From positions 1-5,080 of the forward strand of contig JAGHAO010000046.1 of NCBI GenBank assembly GCA_021161495.1: a stretch of 5,080 nucleotides of DNA, read 5' to 3'. The notes beneath the pieces are model-generated. The model worked only from the letters and a program-made list of their open reading frames with translations, searched no databases and had not been told where the DNA came from. Positions 1 to 5,080 of this stretch are shown here, piece by piece; within the stretch, counting starts at the first letter, position 1; each line of letters opens with the position of its first letter. Both the position numbers and the translations under genes were made by a program. Origin of the DNA: Caldisericaceae bacterium. GTDB taxonomy: Bacteria > Caldisericota > Caldisericia > Caldisericales > Caldisericaceae.

Positions 1-1803
1 GATAACATACACTGGTCGGTGAGCCCCGAGGAAGAAGTAAAGTCGGATCTCTGGAAAGGGAATTGGGATAAGATGGGCTCTTACCCCGGAAGTTACAGTG
101 CCCAATTCGCCGCACTATACGATGATTCAGGAGAAGGCTTGTACATTGCTTCTTATGACGGAGAAATGTATTCGAAGAGATTTTTGTTTGACGGCAAAGG
201 GGATGTTCTAAACGTATGTATTCGTAATTATCCGAGACGCATGCTTACTCCCGGAATTGATTACAATGTTCCTTACGAATTTGTCGTAGGTATATTTCAC
301 GGAGATTGGATGGATGCCGCAGAAATTTACAAGGATTGGGCAAAGAAACAGATATGGTGTGAAAAAGGTCCGATGTATCAGTGGGAGGATTTGTCAAAAG
401 CAGTTTACGATACGGATCTATCAACCATAGAAGCGTACAGAACAACCTTTAATGCATCTGCGCATTATTCACAGGTAAAAAATGATCTGCTGGCAATGAA
501 GGAATTTTTCGATAAATATGCCTCAGTGGAAGAATCGATACCTAAGATAGGCATTCATTGGATTGGATGGTCAAAATATTTGGACGTCGTAAATGCAAAT
601 TCCGGAGTTCCTAATTATCTTCCACCGCAGAAAAACTTTGCGGAACTAATAAAAGAGATAGATAAAACCAATGCTTTTTATAACGATGTGTATTTTACTT
701 TACTTGGCGCGGATATGAATACACCTTACAAAAGTGACGACAAATACAAATGGGAAGATTACAAAGAATTTGCTTGTTATAATCCTGCAGGCAAGCCTTA
801 CAGAAGATTTGGACCGCATCTATGTTGGATGGATCCGAGCCAAAAAGAATGGCAAGATATGGAAATAGCGGTAAGCAAAAATACATACGAAACCTGTAAT
901 CTGGACGGAATATATTACGATTGGTATCCGCAATTCAGGTTGGACTTTAAGCACCACGAAGGCGGGGGAAATTACTTTGCGGAAGGATACAGAGAAGAAA
1001 TGCAAAGAATAAAAAAAGAAATCAGAAAAATCAACCCGCATTTCTACTGCTATCCGGAAGGAAAATCGGAAATAGAAATTGGTGTTTTCGACGCTATGCC
1101 AATGGAGTGGTTTAAAAGCGATGAAAAAGGAAAAATACGCTCTTTTACCGGCATGGGAATACCTGCACCGATCGTTTCTTATTTGTATCATGAATACATC
1201 GGAATGGTAGGTGGTGTAGAAATTAAAAATAAAGATTTTACCGGATTTGAAGATCCTGACGAGTTCAAACTGATCTCCGCAATTGTTTGGGCTTGGGGAA
1301 ACAAACCGCAATATCCGTTCGTCGACGGAAGAAAATCCGCTGGATATGTCTTTACGAAATGGAAAGAAGGCAAATTAGATTCTATTTGGGTAAAAAATCT
1401 GCAATATTTGGCAAGTCTCGTAAAGATGTACAGGGTCGGCAAAAATGCACTGTTTTTCGGTGAGATGGTGCGATCTCCGAAAATCTCGGGATTCGATAAA
1501 ATCAAGGTTAGATTAGGGAACAACACACAAGATGTACCTGCTTTGATCTCAAGTGCGTTTAAGCGACCTGACGGGACAGTGTACATTCCGATTACAAACT
1601 GGACTACCCGTGAAGAAACGATTGCGATGCTTGATTTCTCAAGATGCGACTGGTTGCCTTCTTCCTTTGATTTATGGATCGTCAAAGAGAATTCCAAGAA
1701 ACTTATCGGTCATTACGACGTCTCTTCGGGTAAAACAATTATTTCCGTTAATGTCCCCGTGAGAGGAGGGGAAACATTTTTCTTCGGAGTTGGGAGTTAT
1801 TTT
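1..1803 (+). other. Module A: DUF6259-like glycoside hydrolase-like module with an apparently intact acidic pair
   Basis: Domain within the large CDS, truncated at its N-terminal beta-sandwich by the window edge. In order it shows YPGSYSAQFAALYDD (residues 28-42) and GLYIASYD (45-52), GDWMDAAEIYKDW (101-113), a barrel beginning near KIGIHWIGW (182-190), LDGIYYDW (301-308), a His/Gly-rich loop HHEGGGN (318-324), YPEGKSE (351-357), YHEY (396-399), GEMVRSP (487-493) and a terminal beta domain ending near GGETFFFGVGSY (589-600). This is the order I associate with DUF6259 proteins. D307 sits at the end of a predicted beta strand and E353 at the end of the next. By analogy with retaining TIM-barrel glycosidases that use an Asp on strand 4 and a Glu on strand 5 (GH101/GH129 style), these are the best catalytic candidates. 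That assignment is inference. The GH36 or GH31 relatives are a less likely alternative reading of the DGIYYD motif. Confidence 0.68.
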
Positions 1804-4800
1804 CAAGACAACCGTATTTACAGAAAGGTCATTGAAAATCAGCATCTTCTCATTTCCGCATCAAAAGTATATGTTAATGAGAACGAAAAAGAAGCCGCGT
1901 TGATATTAGACAAAGTAAGCAATGAAACTAAAGGGCTTTCGGTAAATTTGATTCATAGCCCCCTTTGGCAATTGGAACTGTGGGATAAGAAAGAAAATAA
2001 AGTGATTCTCTTCCCGGATTTTTCCGAGATTAAAAAATACGAAGGCCCCGTGCCCGGAAACAAAGAGAACCTATCGATTGCTTCTTTGAATAATCGTTTG
2101 ACTCTCTCGTGGGCAAATCTTCCTGTTAAAGATGCGAAATTAAATGTTACGATTGAAATAACACTTAAAGAAAACGGTTCCGATTGGAACATAGATGCCA
2201 AATTGTCCGGAGGAAAAGAGTTGAGTTTGTTGGGAGTAAGATTTCCGGTGTTTGTCTTTGATAAATTCGGTGAAAGCGGTAAAGATGACAGATTACTGTT
2301 CCCTCAGGCAGGCGGTGTTCTGATATCGGATCCTACGCATGCCCATCACAATATTAAAGACGATCCTTTATTAGAAAATGGTAAGTGGAGTTGGTTCGAA
2401 TATCCGGGGAATATAAAGCATCAGTTCTTTGCGTATTATGGCGGAAAGGCGGACGGAAACCCTCTTTTGTATGTTGCCGCTTCCGATAAACATCTTAATT
2501 ATAAGAGGCTGTATTATAACGCGATTGACGGGAAACTTATCACGTATGCAACTCACTATCCCGCAGCGGATCCTACGAATTCACGCGAGAAAATTACCGA
2601 GTTGAACATAAGGAAAAATTTAGATTATGGTATGACTATCGATTTATTCAAGGGAGATTGGTATGATGCGACACAGAAGTATCGAAGTTGGATGATATCC
2701 GAACATCCCGATTTTCTTCCGAAAAAGCTTTTTGAACGAAAAGGGGAAGATTTGCCTGAGACAATGGAAGATTTTGTTTTGCTGCCTATGTTTTACCTTC
2801 CTTATAATCTCAAATCTCTTGATTCTGCAAAGGCAGAGAAAAAAGTTGAAGATTTCAAAGATTATCTATCCAGGCATAACGTACCGTTCAAGGCATTGTA
2901 CGTTATGGCAACCCGTCCGTCCGATGAATTGCCATCTTCTATGAATTTTTCTCCGGACGAAATGAGGGATAATTTGTCTGACGATGTTAGGAATCTTCCG
3001 ATGATGCCGGGCTCACAAAGATTTATAGATGATATATGGAATAAATATGGAATTTTATCCATAGGGAACAGGGATACGGGACATTGGCGTTCTAATGATT
3101 ACGATTTCATAAAGACAGCGGGATTGGTTTTAAGACCTGACGGTTCCATGGTTACCTGCAACAAACAACCGTATTTCACTTCCAACTCACAGTGGAATTG
3201 TTTTAACAACAGAATTAAATTAACAAAAGAATTATTTGAGGACTCAAAGCGGGTGAACGGTGCTAAGAGAGGTATCGGTTATCAGGGAATTATGCTCTCC
3301 GGGCAAGGTGTAATACCTAAGTTGGACTTTGCTCCGACATTTTCCTTCGTAAACAAAAAACTCGATAATCATCCGGTTCCGGGAGGCAATTGGTGGTCGA
3401 AAAATTGGGAAAAAATGACAGACATTCTTATCAAAACATTTTCAAATTATCATACGTTTATTTTAACTACCGAGCGCTCAAACGAATTTCTGATATCCTT
3501 ACCTTACACAATTCCGGGCGCCTTACATTCGCATTTTACCTTTGCAACTTCCATTATTTGCGGTACTCCTCCTATTTTACCTAACTCACGCTACGTTCCG
3601 CTGAGCGAAGCAGTCTATCATGACTACGGATTGCAAATTCCGCCACGCTTTTCAAGAACTTTATTCCATGATATTTATATCAAAGAAGGATTAAGTGAAA
3701 AAGAAGCGGTTGCTGCCGCATCGTTGCATCAGGCATCCGTTGCTGTGTTATACGGAATGCCATTGGTAAATATGCTTGCATACGAAAGCAGTAACGATGG
3801 AAAGCACAAACCTGTGAAAGTTGAATATGACGGTTCTCCCGACGAACTCAAACCTTGGTGGAAAAAGGAATTCGAATATGAAGTTGATCTGTCCGAAGCT
3901 CGCCACAAAGCGAGAAAATTTCTTGTTTGCGGGAAAATGTTAAGACCTCCCGAAGTCGCCGGAGAGGAAAAAGATATAAAATTAATAAGAAACGGTAAGA
4001 TAGTCACGTGGCACATCTGTCCTGTTTTGGCAAGTGCCTGGCGTTCGCCGGAAAACGAAACAGGTATAATTATTACCAATCCCTACCCGGAAGAAATAAA
4101 AGCGAATATAGTTCTTGACAGAAAAGAATATAATTTCGCTCGGGGTAAATATGTTCTCAACGTTATATATTCAAACTTCAAGAGTCCGAAGTTAACGCTT
4201 GACGAAAACAGCAATATCGTAAACCTTACAATTCCCCCTTACGGTGTTGTGGTTTACAGTCCTCTCAAAATATGCTCCGACAATGATGCCGAATCTTCAT
4301 TCTTCGGTATAGGATACGCAGTTTCCGGATATGCGAAAACGATTTCGCAAACAGGAGCAAGATGGGTTAAAATCCCCTCGGTTGCATGGGGAAAGATAGA
4401 AACTGTGCCTCCGAAAAACGGTAAGCATTTTTACCGATGGGATCAGTTGGATAAACTGGTGAGAGAATACGAAGATGAAGGATTTCATATCCAAATAGTG
4501 GTAAAAGCGGCTTGTAAATGGGGAGCGAAAGATTTTGCCCCTCCTCCGGAAAGTTGGCGGAAAAGTTACCCTCCGAAGGCTGAGCATCTGGATGACTATT
4601 CGCGATTTATTCGTGCACTTGTTGAAAGATATGACGGAGACGGACAAGAAGATATGCCGTACCTGAAATTTCCGATAAGATGCTATGAAATAGAATCCGA
4701 AGCGCAACACAAAATTTTCTGGGAAGGCACGACAGGTGAATATGAAAAATTATTGGAAACAGCCTACGAGGCGGCAAAACAGGCAAATCCGGAAACAAAA

Positions 4801-5080
4801 ATCATACTTTCCGGAATAAATTTCGGAAGCTTGTTTGAAGAAAATCCGTCTCGGGAAGAATTGGAGAATCGTATCGAGGCACTTCCCCCGGAATACAAAA
4901 AGGAAATAGACTTTGTTGTCAAAACGCTTTCTTTCGGGAACTACTACGATGTTATTGATTATCATTATAACAGAGATTATTATGATGTGTACGGGGCAGT
5001 AAACTGGATTGGGAACGTATTGAAAAAGTGCGGATATGAAAAAGAGATATGGGCCGGAGATGCTTTAAGCGTTCCATGGA
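1..5080 (+). CDS. Giant multi-domain glycoside hydrolase-like protein (two DUF6259-like modules plus a GH-A-like barrel), partial at both ends
   Basis: Frame +1 has no stop codon in 1,693 consecutive codons, and its translation keeps recognisable protein motifs from end to end, so this is one coding sequence that enters and leaves the window. Neither the start codon nor the stop is present, so the true length, any signal peptide and any anchoring domain are unknown. Three modules follow each other with very short linkers: DUF6259-like module A (residues 1-601), a diverged second DUF6259-like module B (about 601-1422) and a clan GH-A-like barrel C (about 1423-1693, incomplete). No membrane segment, coiled coil or low-complexity linker is visible. 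The family is inferred to act on carbohydrates; the substrate is unknown. As I recall, single-module DUF6259 proteins are usually well under 1,000 residues, so this one is unusually long. The reading frame is very secure, the family naming moderately so, and catalytic activity is not shown. Confidence 0.93.
82..348 (+). repeat. Internal protein repeat, copy 1 (YPG...QF to GDW..A..Y..W)
   Basis: Best-conserved stretch of an ancient internal duplication, residues 28-116. Shared landmarks with copy 2 are YPG, Q35-F36, a following Tyr, LY.A..D, KR, a later YP pair, and GDWxDAxxxYxxW. The first seven landmarks lie exactly 773 residues from their partners (Y28 to Y801, Q35 to Q808). At DNA level only short runs such as the 9-base GGAGATTGG persist, so the duplication is old rather than a recent tandem copy or an assembly artefact. 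Confidence 0.75.
1801..4266 (+). other. Module B: diverged second DUF6259-like module lacking the barrel Asp
   Basis: Domain within the large CDS. A full N-terminal beta-sandwich (about residues 607-880) runs from HLLISASKVYV through FPQAGGVLISDP (767-778) to YPGNIKHQFFAYY (801-813) and LLYVAASD. Then come GDWYDATQKYRSW (885-897), a barrel from about FVLLPMFY (925-932), GIMLSG (1096-1101), HPVPGGNWW (1124-1132), TTERSNE (1156-1162), PLSEAVYHDY (1200-1209), GKMLRPP (1311-1317), an AWRSPENETG beta-strand region (1346-1355) and a closing beta strand PPYGVVVYS (1412-1420). These landmarks match module A in the same order. The position of D307 in A is S1100 here, while the second acidic residue is kept as E1158. 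The segment between the first barrel strand and GIMLS is about 49 residues longer than in A, rich in acidic residues and Met/Pro (about 950-1020). It may be a binding-only or structural copy, or an enzyme with a rearranged active site; the sequence alone cannot decide. Confidence 0.62.
2401..2691 (+). repeat. Internal protein repeat, copy 2 (YPG...QF to GDW..A..Y..W)
   Basis: Second copy of the internal duplication, residues 801-897. YPGNIKHQF opens it, LLYVAASD and YKRLYYNAIDG follow, and GDWYDATQKYRSW closes it. The spacing between YPG and GDW is 84 residues here against 73 in copy 1, so about 11 residues were gained or lost, mostly around ATHYPAADPTNS (865-876). Further shared landmarks continue beyond this stretch through the whole of modules A and B. 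Confidence 0.75.
4267..5080 (+). other. Module C: clan GH-A-like TIM barrel (GH5/GH39/GH42 type), C-terminally cut by the window
   Basis: Domain within the large CDS. It begins after a short linker and shows the usual opening of a clan GH-A glycosidase: a first strand FFGIGYAV (1434-1441), TGARWVKIP (1451-1459), WGKIE (1463-1467), then FYRWDQLDKLV (1478-1488) and GFHIQIVV (1494-1501). The fourth-strand region FPIRCYEIESEAQ (1557-1569) is where these enzymes carry Asn-Glu, with the Glu as acid/base; here it is Ser1566-Glu1567. EYEKLLETAYEAAKQANP (1580-1597), KIILSG and YYDVIDYHYN (1648-1657) fit the fifth and sixth strands. EIWAGDALS (1682-1690) fits the seventh strand, where a Glu nucleophile is expected but D1687 is found. 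The spacing of about 120 residues between the two acidic positions is normal for the fold. The fold assignment is moderately sure. The family within the clan is not determined, and activity is doubtful. Confidence 0.6.

Noticed and set aside
1009..1021. A-rich run resembling a slippery heptamer (A AAA AAA G)
   Set aside because: Frame +1 continues with conserved motifs on both sides and no stop or stem-loop pattern follows, so programmed frameshifting has no support. It is simply Lys-rich coding sequence.
820..1697. Long minus-strand open frames (163 aa at 820-1311 and 169 aa at 1188-1697)
   Set aside because: They lie wholly opposite the motif-rich frame +1 coding sequence, overlap one another, and their translations are Phe/Ser-rich without domain character, as expected of antisense shadows.
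2327..2577. Repeated 11-mer CGGATCCTACG, 240 bases apart
   Set aside because: Both copies encode Asp-Pro-Thr within the same frame and flanks differ at once. Two copies of 11 bases are compatible with chance and codon preference.
3478..3579. Moderately hydrophobic stretch (residues 1160-1193) that might be a membrane segment
   Set aside because: It contains Asn, Glu, His and several Pro, and falls inside the module B barrel right after the conserved Glu motif, so a buried barrel strand and helix is the better reading.
3729..4965. Minus-strand open frames of 63-137 aa near the right end
   Set aside because: Also antisense shadows of the same gene; no recognisable motif, and the +1 frame here encodes clear beta-domain and GH-A motifs.
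1..5080. CRISPR arrays, tRNA or rRNA genes, insertion sequences, promoters or terminators
   Set aside because: The whole window is protein-coding; no regularly spaced repeats, cloverleaf-like segments, terminal inverted repeats or hairpin-plus-T-tract structures were seen.

Overview
The window contains one gene and no gene boundary. Frame +1 is open from base 1 to base 5080 without a stop (1,693 complete codons plus one base). It encodes the interior of a very large multi-domain protein whose start and stop both lie outside the window. There is no intergenic DNA, so no promoter, ribosome binding site, terminator, RNA gene or mobile element can be assigned. The shorter open frames on both strands overlap this reading frame and have no family character of their own.

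The protein reads as three modules in series, each looking like a carbohydrate-active enzyme or a derivative of one. Module A (bases 1-1803) resembles DUF6259-type glycoside hydrolase-like proteins: the end of a beta-sandwich with a YPG...QF..LYDD signature, a GDWxDA...Y..W segment, a TIM-barrel-like region with LDGIYYD and YPEG motifs, and a C-terminal beta domain. Module B (1801-4266) repeats the same order of landmarks at an offset of about 773-827 residues, so it is a diverged second copy. At the position of the conserved barrel Asp (D307 in A) it has Ser (S1100), while the later Glu is kept (E1158), so it may be a non-catalytic or altered copy. Module C (4267-5080, cut by the window end) looks like a clan GH-A TIM barrel of the GH5/GH39/GH42 type. 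Its two active-site signatures are unusual: ESEA where NE is expected, and IWAGDA where a Glu is expected.

All residue numbers are counted from base 1 of the window, not from the true start. Working together, the modules would form a single-chain polysaccharide-processing or polysaccharide-binding protein. The substrate cannot be read from the sequence. Whether it is secreted cannot be judged because the N-terminus is missing.

The organism is most likely a bacterium: there is a 5 kb uninterrupted reading frame, AT-leaning base composition (about 40% G+C by eye) and a family I associate with Lentisphaerae, Planctomycetes, Armatimonadetes and uncultured candidate phyla such as Omnitrophota, Poribacteria or Hydrogenedentes. 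This placement is from memory of family distribution and is weak.
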